Shown here piece after piece: positions 16,472 to 26,234 of a stretch of DNA of 64,000 bases. The position numbers were made by a program, and so were the translations under genes. The first letter of the stretch is position 1. Every line of letters begins with the position of its first letter. Origin of the DNA: Nostoc piscinale CENA21 (GTDB lineage Bacteria; Cyanobacteriota; Cyanobacteriia; Cyanobacteriales; Nostocaceae); NCBI RefSeq assembly GCF_001298445.1, contig NZ_CP012036.1, positions 2,669,263 through 2,733,262 of the forward strand. Reading direction: 5' to 3'. A model generated the notes under the pieces. The model was given only the letters and a program-made list of their open reading frames with translations. It was not told where the DNA came from and did no database searches.

Positions 16472-19183
16472 CTAATCTAACTGACTTAAAATTGCCCTTA
16501 CATCAACAGCTAACTTTTGACCTAATTTTAATAACTGCCGACATTGACTAGTATCTTGTTTATTCATCAGGCTGGTAAGACAAGCTGGTGCTATTTGACT
16601 GTGCAGACAACTGAAGTATAGTTCTTGAGAACGATAGAGAGAAATACCCAAATTGAGTTGATATCCCACATCAATTAATCTTTCTAATAGTTGGATATCG
16701 GTGGCAAAACTACCGTTAGTGTCATGTAATAATTGCCAGAGCGATCGCAAAATCAATTGCTCTAATATTTGCTTACCTTCGGGAATATTTAAGCGACAAC
16801 GCAGATGTTTGGCTTCTGTGGCGATCGCTTCTAATTCTACAATGTGATTACCACAAGATTGCGGTTCTGTGATGTCTTGCTCTAGCGATCGCAATGTTGT
16901 CATACAGCGATATCCTAAAGCAATCTCGGCAGCAACTTGCAATTCTTGGGGTACTTCGAGTTCATCCCGATGAAAGGCCATGAGTACACCGTAGTTTTCG
17001 CGGTATGTTTGGGTATACAGTTGGTCGAGTCGAGTTAATGTTTCTTGATTAATTAACCGCATAATCCGGTGGCGTTCTTCGGCAAATAAATTCTGTAAGC
17101 TAAAGGTTTCATTGCCAAATACCTGTGTCATCACCAAAATAGTCTGGGCTGCACTGGCTTGCTGGAGTGCGGTAAACAATTTTTCTTTTAACTGGCTGTA
17201 ATCACGTCGCCCTGTAAACTGTTGAATGCAACAGTGAAAATCCCAACCGCCTAAATGCAGGACTGCAAACACTAAATGTTCGCTTTCCCAAGTAATTTCG
17301 GAAACTAATTTTAAATGTCCGACAACTAAAGTCAACGCCCCCATCCGTTGCCGTTGATAGTCTAACTCATGAGTTGTGTAGCAATAAACTCGCTTTTGGC
17401 AAGGATGATGCAGTTTACCAGAGGTATCTTGTCCTGGTAAATGGCAAGTTTCTACGGGTCGATGATTATTAAACAGCGAAGTAATGGCATAGTGAGCAGC
17501 AACTTGCTTGAAGCTAACTTGAGCGGTGAGAACTAACTGACGATATATTTCACCGCCGTGTTTGAATAAGTCTACATTGCTTGGTGCTAAACCCAAGCGT
17601 TTGACGAAGCCTTTTTCTAACTGCACACCTGCAACATCTCCCGCCAGTTCTAAGGCGCGGGCTGCGTAACGCAGAATTTGAGTACCTTCTGGGCGAGATA
17701 GTTCTTCAAAAAACCAGCCGCAACTGGTAAACATTAATAAAGAGTGACGCTGCATTTCCAAGAGGCGCAAAGCATCTACTTGTTCGGCAGCGTTGAGTTT
17801 GTGGGTTTGATGGCGGGAAAGGAAGCGGCTGACATTGGCGGGTGAGCGATCGCGAATGACTTTGATATACTCATCCCTAGCTAACCAAGGATCTTTGAAG
17901 AATTGCTGACCATATTCTTCATACACTTCTACTAACTGATCCCGTAGCCAATTTAAGGCATTACGTAAAGGCCGCCGCCATTTTTGATGCCAAACACCGC
18001 CCTCACCACCACAACCACAATCATCTTGCCATCTATCAACACCGTGGGCGCAACTCCAAGCAGTGATAGGCTTGAGTTCTACTTCCCAAGTCGGGGGGTT
18101 TAAGCTGAGGTAGTGGGCAAAGTTGGTAACTGTCCAACCATGACGGGGGAATTCGGCTGTAAAGGCGTAGGCGATGGTTTTTTCTGTACCCTTTTTATGA
18201 TGTCCAAAGGTTTCCCCATCGGTAGCCACAGATATCAATTGGGCGGGACGATGATCCCCACGCACAGCTGAACCTATACGTCCGGCTAAATGATGGGAAC
18301 TATAGGTGACATCGGTAAAACCCATATCGCGGGATATTGGGCCATCGTAGAAAAAGATATCTATATATTTAGAAGTGTCGGGAGTTGGAAGTGGTGAGTT
18401 GAGGATATCCCCCTTTTCAATTCCCCATTCTTTACTTCCTTTCAAATAGCAACGATAGGGACGGGTGGGATCAATCTGACTACCACCAACTTCGTGCCAT
18501 TCTGGCTGGGGATCATTTTTTGTGGGTAGAGGGCGACAACGTTGTGCTTGGGATGGTGCCAAAATAATGAAACGAATCCCTTCCGCAATTAAAGCTTCTA
18601 TAGTTGCGTAGTCTACACCTGTTTCTGCCAACCAGATGCCTTCGGGATCACGACCAAAGCGGGATTTGAAGTCTTCTTTGCCCCAGCGAATCTGCGTATA
18701 TTTATCCCGTTCGTTAGCCAAAGGCATGATGATGTGATTATATACTTGCGCGATCGCATTGCCATGACCTTGCAGGCGATCGGCACTTTTGGCATCTGCT
18801 TCTAATATTCGTTGATAAACCTCCACATCATAGCGTTCTAGCCACGACATTAAGGTAGGGCCAATATTAAAGCTGAGATACTCGTAATTATTCACGATCC
18901 CCATCACTTCGCCTTGGTCATTCAAGATTCTGGCAAAGGCATTAGGACGATAGCATTCATAGTGAATTCGCTCATTCCAATCATGGAAAGGTGCAGCACT
19001 TGGTTGACGCTCAATTGCGTCTAGATAAGGGTTTTCGCGCGGTGGTTGATAAAAATGACCATGCACTGTGACATACACACCAGTAGCTGTTTTCAGGGGA
19101 TTATGCTGGTGAGTATCTTGGGCAGTGGGATGATTAATAGACGTAGCGCCAGAGCTGGCTGGCAATTCAGCAGCAGAAGTCAT
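16472..19183 (-). CDS. glycoside hydrolase family 57 protein with DUF3536-type C-terminal region
   Basis: The protein has 903 residues. The N-terminal GH57 segment is recognisable from VTVHGHFYQPPRENPYLD, WNERIHYECYRPNA and GIWLAETGVDYATIEALIAEG; the conserved SVATDGETFGHHKKGTE lies near residue 310. The second half (SRFLSRHQTHKLN, LEMQRHSLLMFTSCGWFFEE) matches what I remember as DUF3536. GH57 enzymes cleave or transfer alpha-glucans, so a glycogen-related role is likely but the exact reaction is not known. It appears soluble. The gene stands alone on its strand. Confidence 0.88.
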   Translation of the reverse strand: MTSAAELPASSGATSINHPTAQDTHQHNPLKTATGVYVTVHGHFYQPPRENPYLDAIERQPSAAPFHDWNERIHYECYRPNAFARILNDQGEVMGIVNNYEYLSFNIGPTLMSWLERYDVEVYQRILEADAKSADRLQGHGNAIAQVYNHIIMPLANERDKYTQIRWGKEDFKSRFGRDPEGIWLAETGVDYATIEALIAEGIRFIILAPSQAQRCRPLPTKNDPQPEWHEVGGSQIDPTRPYRCYLKGSKEWGIEKGDILNSPLPTPDTSKYIDIFFYDGPISRDMGFTDVTYSSHHLAGRIGSAVRGDHRPAQLISVATDGETFGHHKKGTEKTIAYAFTAEFPRHGWTVTNFAHYLSLNPPTWEVELKPITAWSCAHGVDRWQDDCGCGGEGGVWHQKWRRPLRNALNWLRDQLVEVYEEYGQQFFKDPWLARDEYIKVIRDRSPANVSRFLSRHQTHKLNAAEQVDALRLLEMQRHSLLMFTSCGWFFEELSRPEGTQILRYAARALELAGDVAGVQLEKGFVKRLGLAPSNVDLFKHGGEIYRQLVLTAQVSFKQVAAHYAITSLFNNHRPVETCHLPGQDTSGKLHHPCQKRVYCYTTHELDYQRQRMGALTLVVGHLKLVSEITWESEHLVFAVLHLGGWDFHCCIQQFTGRRDYSQLKEKLFTALQQASAAQTILVMTQVFGNETFSLQNLFAEERHRIMRLINQETLTRLDQLYTQTYRENYGVLMAFHRDELEVPQELQVAAEIALGYRCMTTLRSLEQDITEPQSCGNHIVELEAIATEAKHLRCRLNIPEGKQILEQLILRSLWQLLHDTNGSFATDIQLLERLIDVGYQLNLGISLYRSQELYFSCLHSQIAPACLTSLMNKQDTSQCRQLLKLGQKLAVDVRAILSQLD

Positions 19184-19830
19184 GTAGTATATTTATCCAA
19201 AACAAAAAACTTGCGGCAACAAGGAAAGGCTTGTTTTCCAACCTCATCTACACAGGCTTGAACACAAAATCCGGTATAGACTAAAACTATGGCTATAGGA
19301 TACAGTCTAATTCTTGAGAAAGCAGTCTGACTAGAGTGTGAAATCTGCGTTATCTTATCTCTGTTTCTCAAGTATCGCTAAATTTTCAGCTATTTCACAA
19401 TTTTAGATTTTAGATTGACCCCACAGATAAATCTGGGTATTTGCAACATTTAGGGACTATTGGTCAAAATGAATTGTCTTTGAATCTATTAAACTCTATT
19501 TTCTGTGTAGTATGCTACCCGAAAATTGATATTATTGCTACAAAATGTTGCAGAAAATCTGCAAAACACAACGTTAGTTTACATTGTGCATTGATCTGTT
19601 TTCATCAATTTTGATAAATTGCCACGAGTTTAGTAAATTCTCTCAATGGGTTAAGTAAAGGTTGAGAGTATCCTATTGGAGTGCTGAGTTATGAGTACTG
19701 CGGGGGATGAGGAAGATAAGCAAAACAGGGAAGAATAATTTTTGTTAACTCACTTTACTTGCTTCACTGCCTCATCTTCCCCATATTTCACTCAGAATTT
19801 TTCCAGGATAACTTTTACTAAAGTAACCAA
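19184..19830. other. noncoding region between divergent genes
   Basis: About 650 bp between the divergent GH57 and antiporter genes. It contains a CACTCAG-type heptamer remnant (about 19680-19695) and partially complementary GATGAGG.../...CCTCATC stretches (19707-19785). It should hold both promoters. No gene is supported. Confidence 0.5.
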
Positions 19831-20922
19831 ATGTCAGGTAAAAACATTATTTTTTTCGTGCTGTTACTGTTTATTCCAGTGTCCCTAGCGGCGCATTTTC
19901 TCGAATGGGGAGACTTAATAGTGTTTGTCGCTGCTGGTTTAGCGATTTTGCCTTTAGCCGCTTGGATGGGAACAGCAACCGAAGAAATTGCTGTGGTGGT
20001 CGGCCCAACGCTGGGAGGTTTATTAAACGCCACCTTTGGTAATGCAACAGAATTAATTATTGCTTTAATTGCCTTGAAAGCGGGACTGGTTGGTGTAGTC
20101 AAAGCCAGTATCACAGGTTCGATTGTTAGTAACTTATTACTTGTGATGGGTCTTTCGATGTTTTTGGGAGGACTGCGCCACAAAGAACAAACTTTCCAGC
20201 CGATTGTAGCGCGTGTGAATGCTTCTTCAATGAATTTGGCGGTGATTGCCATGTTACTTCCCACCGCCATGAACTATACTTCTCAAGGAATTAGTGAACA
20301 AACTCTGCAAAATCTTTCCTTGGCTGTAGCAGTGGTGTTAATTGTGGTTTATGCCTTGACATTGCTGTTTTCGATGAAAACCCATACCTATTTGTACGAT
20401 GTGGGTGTGGCTGAGGCGGAAGACAATGAAGGTTCTCACGAGCAACCAAATATTTGGTTGTGGACTGGGGTGTTATTGGTTTGCACGTTGTTAGTCGCAC
20501 TGGAATCAGAAATGTTAGTAGATTCCTTAGAAACCGCCACATCCCAATTAGGGTTAACAGCACTGTTTACTGGTGTAATTTTAGTGCCGATTGTGGGTAA
20601 TGCTGCAGAACACGCCACGGCTGTGACTGTAGCGATGAAAGATAAGATGGATCTTTCTGTATCTGTAGCTGTGGGTTCCAGTATGCAGATTGCTTTATTT
20701 GTGGCCCCGGTATTAGTCATCGCCGGGTGGATATTTGGTCAACCAATGGATTTAGATTTTAATCCCTTTGAATTGGTAGCCGTGACTGTGGCGGTATTAA
20801 TTGCCAACAGTATTAGTTCTGATGGTAAATCTAATTGGTTGGAAGGTACTTTGTTGTTAGCTGCATATACCGTTTTAGGTTTTGCTTTTTACTTCCATCC
20901 AGTAATTACCAGTATTGGATAG
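19831..20922 (+). CDS. calcium/proton antiporter (Cax, CaCA superfamily)
   Basis: The protein has 363 residues with about eleven hydrophobic segments. The two internal repeats carry the family signatures: GGLLNATFGNATELIIALIA in the first half and VGNAAEHATAVTVAMKDKMD in the second, each with the essential acidic residue. Members exchange Ca2+ (or other divalent or Na+ ions) for protons across the plasma or thylakoid membrane. The first Met (MSGKNIIFFVLLLF) leads directly into helix 1. No clear operon partner is present. Confidence 0.92.
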   Translation: MSGKNIIFFVLLLFIPVSLAAHFLEWGDLIVFVAAGLAILPLAAWMGTATEEIAVVVGPTLGGLLNATFGNATELIIALIALKAGLVGVVKASITGSIVSNLLLVMGLSMFLGGLRHKEQTFQPIVARVNASSMNLAVIAMLLPTAMNYTSQGISEQTLQNLSLAVAVVLIVVYALTLLFSMKTHTYLYDVGVAEAEDNEGSHEQPNIWLWTGVLLVCTLLVALESEMLVDSLETATSQLGLTALFTGVILVPIVGNAAEHATAVTVAMKDKMDLSVSVAVGSSMQIALFVAPVLVIAGWIFGQPMDLDFNPFELVAVTVAVLIANSISSDGKSNWLEGTLLLAAYTVLGFAFYFHPVITSIG

Positions 20923-21335
20923 TTATAATTTTTCAGATAGCGATCGCTGTTACTTTGATTTAGCGATCGCTTCTGCTGATAGATAGAATTAATTGTAATT
21001 TTGTTCGCTACGTAACCATAATTTTGTATCTTTATTAAGTTTGAAAAATCAAAGTAATTTCTTATTCAAATCTTCTTAACCATCAGAGATACTGCTTCAG
21101 ATAGAGTCAATTTTTTTATTATCTAGAGTTTATTATTTTCAAGGAAAGCAGGGACATAAAACCAAATCAACGATTCAGCTTCAATTGTGTCAGGCATGAT
21201 TGAGGATTTCTAGGCGATCGCGGTTGATTATGATTACGCAAAATTATTATATTTTTTATTTTTAGGACACACCATTCCGGAACTACGACAATTTTTCTGT
21301 CAAAGGAAATATGGGTGTTAATAACATCAAAAACA
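20923..21335. other. noncoding region with paired HIP1 octamers
   Basis: Two AGCGATCGCT palindromes (about 20940 and 20962) follow the antiporter stop and may pair as a hairpin. The remainder is AT-rich leader for the next gene. No gene is supported. Confidence 0.45.
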
Positions 21336-21938
21336 ATGAGTGATATTGTCCTGCTGATGACGGGCGTGTTAATTGTCAAACAACCAACTCCGTCTCATAT
21401 CAACCAGCAGCCTGTAATTCAGCTAGACAATGGCGTGCAGAAAACACCACAGGGGCAGTCATCTCAAGTTGATTTAGATAAACAAAACACGCCGTCTGAA
21501 TTTATACAGCTGCAAGAAAAACACCAAGCTACTCTAGTAGCTTTTAATTCTAATTCTGAAAAAAATCTAGTAAAAAAAACCGACAAAAAACCTACTAAAG
21601 ACTTATATAGCGTATCAGAATTTAAGAACTTTCAACCTGTAAATATCAAGTTTCCGCGTCCACAACGCCTCATCGCTCAAAAACTGAGTGACGATGAACT
21701 TTTATTAGCTAGGTCTACAAGATTAGGTAGCCGCACTGTACCTAATCTACGTTTTGGAAATTCAGGTTTAGCTGTGAGAGTTTTACAAAAGTTACTCATA
21801 GCTAATGGCTATACAATTCGTGTAGATGGAGTTTACGGTGCGTTGACAGAAAGTGCGGTCAAAGCCTTTCAAAATCGTCGCAATATCAATGTAGATGGCA
21901 TAGTCGGCCCAAGAACTTGGTTCCATCTGACAAGATAA
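21336..21938 (+). CDS. peptidoglycan-binding-domain protein
   Basis: 200 residues from ATG 21336 (MSDIVLLMTGVLIV); an in-frame ATG seven codons earlier exists. The N-terminus has a short hydrophobic segment that could export or anchor it. A low-complexity Gln/Lys/Ser linker follows. The C-terminal 65 residues are a PG_binding_1 domain: LRFGNSGLAVRVLQKLLIA, VDGVYGALTESAVKAFQ, NVDGIVGPRTW. It has no catalytic domain, so it probably only tethers to the cell wall. A strong bidirectional hairpin follows the stop. Confidence 0.85.
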   Translation: MSDIVLLMTGVLIVKQPTPSHINQQPVIQLDNGVQKTPQGQSSQVDLDKQNTPSEFIQLQEKHQATLVAFNSNSEKNLVKKTDKKPTKDLYSVSEFKNFQPVNIKFPRPQRLIAQKLSDDELLLARSTRLGSRTVPNLRFGNSGLAVRVLQKLLIANGYTIRVDGVYGALTESAVKAFQNRRNINVDGIVGPRTWFHLTR

Positions 21939-21942
21939 AAAG

Positions 21943-22002
21943 AAAAGTTAAAAGGTAAAAGGCAAAAGTTTATTTTCTTTTGACTTTTAACTTTTAACTT
22001 TT
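21943..22002. terminator. 26-bp stem-loop between convergent genes
   Basis: An A-rich arm (21943-21968) and a T-rich arm (21977-22002) pair over 26 bp with two mismatches around an 8-nt loop, between the stops of the peptidoglycan-binding gene and susA. It could end transcription on both strands. Confidence 0.7.
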
Positions 22003-22013
22003 GCCTTAAATTA

Positions 22014-24436
22014 TTACCGATATTTATGCTGTTCTAGAAGTTGTTGCGCCCTTGGTTTATAAATTAAGTAAAACAGTGCTTCAAGATAGCGCAATAAATC
22101 CTCGCGGTTTTCTTTGGAAGTAAAATTCCAGAAGCCGTAAATTCTTGCTAAAGATAACAGCTTGGTAGTATGAATTTTCCAAGTATATGTGCTATAAACT
22201 CGGTCAATCGCTTTTTGAGAAATTGTCTCCCAGTAGTTAGGATTTTGTCCGCATTTGGTAACAAAATCTAAAATCTTTGTGGCTGTTTCTTCTAAATTAG
22301 TGGGGTTAATGTAAAAGCCATTAACTTTATCTTGAATGATTTCTAGCGGCCCACCAAATTGAGTGGCAAAAGTTGGTAATCCAGAAATCATTGATTCTAA
22401 AATTGTTAAACCAAAGGCTTCAAATAAAGCAGGTTGAACAAAAATACCTTGATGGTCAGCAATTACGCGATAGATTTCGCCAGAATCGCTTTTTGATAAA
22501 CGTACGCCTAACCAACGAATTTTGCCGTGAAGATTATATTCATTAATGATGTGATAAAGTTTGATAATTTCATCACGTTCTTCGTTGTCGTCTGATTCTT
22601 CTGTGCGTAATTTACCCGCAACTAAAATCAAGTTACAATGCTCTTGCAAATCTTTACTTTGACCAAAACATTCGGCTAAACCAGTCAAGTTTTTAATGCG
22701 GTCGAGACGCGCCATTGAAAAGATAGGGCGCTTGTTGGGGTCATCGAGTTTGCCGAAAATTTGACTAGAGTCTTCTAAAGTAAATAACATTTCGGCAAGA
22801 CGATCGCGATCGCTTTCTACCCGTTCTTGAGTGCGTGTGTAGGGGAAGTAATAACTCTCGTTCACCCCTGGTGGAACAACATTAAATTTTGGGCTGAATA
22901 ACTCAATGCCATTCACCACATGATACAACTCTGGCATGGTGAAGCATTTATAAGATTCGTATTGTCCCACACTATCTGGCGTACCGACAATTTCTTGATA
23001 AGTGCTGCTGACGACAAAGTTAGCAGCATTCATGGCTATCAAGTCAGCAGTAAATTGTAGGGAGAAATGATATTTATCTTCTAAATCTTGCCAGTAAAGA
23101 TTACTAAACAAGTATTTAGATTTTTCTAAAGCATGGGCGATGTTACACTGGGTAACTTTCATCCGTCGCGCTAACAGGAAGGCGACTAAGTTTCCATCAG
23201 TGTAGTTACCCACTATTAAGTCGGGTTTACCGTGGAACTCTGCTAATAATTCTCTTTCTGAGTCAATGGCGAAGGTTTCAAGATAAGGCCAAAACTCAAA
23301 TCGAGAAATCCAGTTTTGGGTCATGTTGGGATTAAATTCCCGCAAAGGTACGCGCAAAATCCAAGCATTATCTGTACCGTGGACTTTCTCTAACCTTTCG
23401 TTACATAAAGTACCATCACTATTTGGAATCAAGCGCGAGAGAATAATCACTTTTGGTTGGACGTTGAGTCCTTCTAAACCCGCTAGTAAGACATCTTCTT
23501 GTAGCTGCTTTTCTAAATTTCTGGCTTGGTCGAGTACATAAACTACTTGACCACCTGTATCGGGTCTTCCTAAAACTCCCTCTTGTCCAAACCAACCATG
23601 TGCGGAAACCAAGACGATTCTAAAAATCATCGGGACGCGGGAAATAAAAGCTTCTTGGGTTTGGGGGTCGGGTGAGTCAATTAATTCGTCTAGTATGTTT
23701 AACGTTTCTTGTACCCGTTGGGCGGTATTACCCCAACCTGGTTCAAAACCCATTGTTTGCAATTGAAAGCGAAATTCATCATAAGGTTCATCACTAGGGC
23801 GTTCGTTGACAAATGCGATCGCTTTTTTTACTTGCTGGGAAAGTTGCTGCTGTGATTGAATGCGATTATTAATTAGTAGTTGAATGCCGTTATATTGGTG
23901 CAGGCGCAGAAAATTAAATAAGCTTTCTAGCCATTGTTTGGGGTCTTGGAAGAGTTTGCTAGAAAGATAACGGTTGAGATACTGCACCCCCTTACCAATG
24001 TTTTTGGGGTCGCGGATAACAGGGGTGTAGTCGTAAAAAGGGCCGAAGTCTAATTCTAGCAAGTCGCCTTCGTTGGGATGATATTTGTTGACGAGGCGAT
24101 CGCGCATATCCAGCAGTTCTTGTACTGTCATTGCTTCCGCCGTCAAATCTGCTGTGAGTCGATACACTTCTTGACTCGCAATGTAAGGGCGGATAATAAA
24201 GCAAAAATTGGAGTCTTCTTGAATGATTTCTTGTGTGTAGTAAAGGAGTTTTCCTAAAAGAGATAAAGCATTAAACTTTTCTGGCTTCCCATTTTTGGAG
24301 CAATATTCACTATATACCTGGAGTATGTCATTTCTCAGCAAATAATTTTTTTTCTTGTTGGCGTAATTCACTAATGAAAGCACGCAAATCATTTTTTTTC
24401 TTCACTTTCTAGAACTGCTTGAATCAATTCAGACAT
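22014..24436 (-). CDS. susA: sucrose synthase (frame broken twice near the N-terminus)
   Basis: GT4-type sucrose synthase: GWFGQEGVLGRPDTGGQVVY, NIAHALEKSKYLFSNLYWQD, ARLDRIKNLTGL and EAFGLTILESM are all present. ATG 24436 gives MSELIQAVLESEE, then two 8-T runs (24392-24399 and 24346-24353) each break the frame. With 7 bases in each run the protein is 806 residues, the length I recall for the Anabaena enzyme. Sucrose synthase reversibly forms UDP- or ADP-glucose and fructose from sucrose, and in filamentous cyanobacteria links sucrose to glycogen and to heterocyst feeding. The breaks are almost certainly sequence errors. Confidence 0.9.
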
Positions 24437-24470
24437 ATTCACCTCACAGTCAATAAGTACAAACACGAAT

Positions 24471-24501
24471 AAACACAGATAAACTCTTTCTATCTGTGTT
24501 T
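24471..24501. repeat. AAACACAGATA hairpin repeat
   Basis: Perfect 11-bp arms AAACACAGATA/TATCTGTGTTT with a 9-nt loop, 35 bp upstream of susA. It may sit in the susA leader. The phrase looks like a dispersed intergenic repeat. Confidence 0.55.
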
Positions 24502-25031
24502 TACAAAGCGTATAAACTTCTCGCGTGTTCTTCTTTACCTAAAGTATCGAAGACTCAGTACTATTCCCTCTAACTATAGGCGGACAATTTTCCTAACTTT
24601 TGGCTGATTCAGTACATTTATTGCTTGAAATGCCTCAATTATCAATTGATATCGAAAAGCGATCGACTGATAAATTATCTCATTTTTTCCTGGCTTAATT
24701 TATCAACAAAGGCTAATTAAAAATTAAATTTGGTTTGATTTAACTGTAAAAAAAATCATACTTATTCGGATTCAGTATACTTATCATTTTATATACATTT
24801 TATTATAATTATTTATATTAGTCAGTCAATTTTAATCAAACCGAATTTCTATATCAACTGACAAAATTATCACCGGATTTTTAGCAATAAAAATTAATCT
24901 TTATGTTATGAAATCAACAATGAGTTTGTATTTAAATCAAATAAAGTCAACTTTTGAGATTCGTGAGAATAATTTAAATTTGTACTCGCTATAATTGCAC
25001 CACGAAGTAATTAGAAACAGGGACGGTATAT
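24502..25031. other. AT-rich noncoding region
   Basis: About 530 very AT-rich bases between the divergent susA and small-peptide genes, expected to hold both promoters. No gene or clear operator is visible. Confidence 0.45.
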
Positions 25032-25148
25032 ATGCAAGATCATTCACATAAATTAACAACTACCGACCACAGCATAGGCAACATTTTAATTGTCTCATTC
25101 ATGATATTCTGCGGAATGACTTTTATCTTTCTTTTAGGAATTTTCTAA
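25032..25148 (+). CDS. 38-residue single-pass membrane peptide
   Basis: The frame reads MQDHSHKLTTTDHSIGN, then a hydrophobic segment NILIVSFMIFCGMTFIFLLG that fills the rest of the peptide. The sequence AGGGACGG lies about 7 bp before the ATG as a possible ribosome site, and a textbook intrinsic terminator lies 29 bp after the stop. These flanks make it a credible independent gene despite its size. The His-rich N-terminus may face the cytoplasm or bind metal; this is inference. I do not recognise a family. Small single-helix proteins in cyanobacteria often belong to photosynthetic or respiratory complexes. Confidence 0.6.
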   Translation: MQDHSHKLTTTDHSIGNILIVSFMIFCGMTFIFLLGIF

Positions 25149-25177
25149 CAGTGACATTGGAAAATAAAGGATTTATA

Positions 25178-25210
25178 GGGAAGCAAACAACTAAATTTGC
25201 TTCCCTTTTT
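25178..25210 (+). terminator. intrinsic terminator after the small peptide gene
   Basis: GGGAAGCAAA (25178-25187) and TTTGCTTCCC (25196-25205) form a perfect 10-bp stem followed by TTTTT. This is a standard rho-independent terminator on the plus strand. Confidence 0.9.
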
Positions 25211-25231
25211 AATTGAGATTTATTCACATCT

Positions 25232-25290
25232 TGCACCAAACGACTGAAGTCGCGGCTACACACACAAAACCCGCCTGTGCGGGTTCAAAA
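25232..25290. repeat. REP-like element, copy A
   Basis: CGACTGAAGTCG (25241-25252) is followed by a shared GCGGCTACACA phrase and the hairpin AACCCGC-CTGT-GCGGGTT (25268-25285). A second copy lies at 57842-57895. The second hairpin differs between copies by paired changes that preserve the stem. Confidence 0.75.
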
Positions 25291-25299
25291 GCCTTAATT

Positions 25300-25500
25300 T
25301 TCTGCTAGTCCGCGTGGTGCGCCAAGCGCAGCGCAAGCGCGATAGGCAGACTACCCTTCGGGAAGCCCTTCGGGTTCAGCAGTTGCTTCAAGTCGGGAAA
25401 CCCTCCCAACGCACTGCTTCACCGCTTGCGCGTCTACGTTTTTATAGCCGCGAATTCCATTCGTCGGGGCTAAGTGCTTGCTTGCGCTATCCTTAAAATT
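25300..25500. repeat. GC-rich composite intergenic repeat region
   Basis: This block is far more GC-rich than its flanks and contains palindromic pieces (CCCTTCGGGAAGCCCTTCGGG, GCGCAGCGCAAGCGC, CTTGCGCGTCTACG) typical of Nostoc dispersed repeats. An open frame of 60 codons across it is repeat-derived and not accepted as a gene. Confidence 0.65.
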
Positions 25501-25592
25501 AAAGTTTTGATAAAAGTGTGACTGGGATAGCTAAAGGTAGTTGTAGCCATTCCGGTTTATAACTTTTAATTAGAGTAATTTATATTATCTAG

Positions 25593-25666
25593 GGCGAACG
25601 ATGGGACTCGAACCCACGGATGGTGGTACCACAAACCACTGCCTTAACCACTTGGCTACGCTCGCC
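25593..25666 (-). tRNA. tRNA-His (anticodon GTG)
   Basis: The minus strand folds as a cloverleaf: acceptor arm GGCGAGCG paired with CGTTCGCC, including the extra G(-1):C73 pair characteristic of tRNA-His; T8-A9; anticodon loop TTGTGGT with GTG; and T-arm GTGGGTTCGAGTCCCAT. No CCA is encoded. Confidence 0.95.
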
Positions 25667-25779
25667 ATTGACTTATCGATTAATAATCATAGCATCTATT
25701 TAGTGATTGAGCAAGCGTTTTTTTTCAAGGAACGGACTTTACTAATGTATAGTCCAGGAACACTAATAGCTATCAGAAG

Positions 25780-26175
25780 ATGAAACTGAGAAATATGAAG
25801 CTTTTGACGATGATGGCATTGGCGATCGCCACTAGTATAGCTGTAGTTGGCGTAGCTATGTCTAAAACCAATCCGACATCCAAAGAGTATGAAGATTATG
25901 CAGTCAATCAACTCACCCAATATCTCAAAAATGATGTGTGTAAAAAAACCTCAAAGTTAATTGAGAACCTACTTAATTCTCGCTGTGACAAACTTGTTGA
26001 TTCCACTAATCCCCAAATGCGAGATTTGATCAGAACAACAACGGAACGGCAAGACTTTCTGTTGTTTAGTGTGTATCGTACAGATTTAACCCTTGGTGCT
26101 TGGCTACCTGGGTACAAGTTTGAAACAGTCGGAGCTTTTCATAATTTTTATACGTACAGTGCTGAACAGCAATAG
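25780..26175 (+). CDS. DUF4359-like small exported protein
   Basis: The protein has 131 residues. The N-terminus (MKLRNMKLLTMMALAIATSI) is a basic stretch followed by a hydrophobic segment, reading as an uncleaved or cleaved export signal. The rest, with Cys pairs (VCKKTSKL; SRCDKLV) and FSVYRTDLTLGAWLPGYKF, fits a short cyanobacterial family I remember as DUF4359; its function is unknown to me. An ATG five codons later is an alternative start. The gene stands between tRNA-His and the sirohydrochlorin chelatase gene. Confidence 0.7.
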   Translation: MKLRNMKLLTMMALAIATSIAVVGVAMSKTNPTSKEYEDYAVNQLTQYLKNDVCKKTSKLIENLLNSRCDKLVDSTNPQMRDLIRTTTERQDFLLFSVYRTDLTLGAWLPGYKFETVGAFHNFYTYSAEQQ

Positions 26176-26234
26176 CCTTAACTAACTCCCGCATCTAAGA
26201 TTAAGCTTAGTTAGCAAGAGTTACACCTTTACCC

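Noticed and set aside
25314..25496. 60-codon open frame in the GC-rich block
   Set aside because: It is made of dispersed repeat pieces, with no ribosome site or conserved domain.
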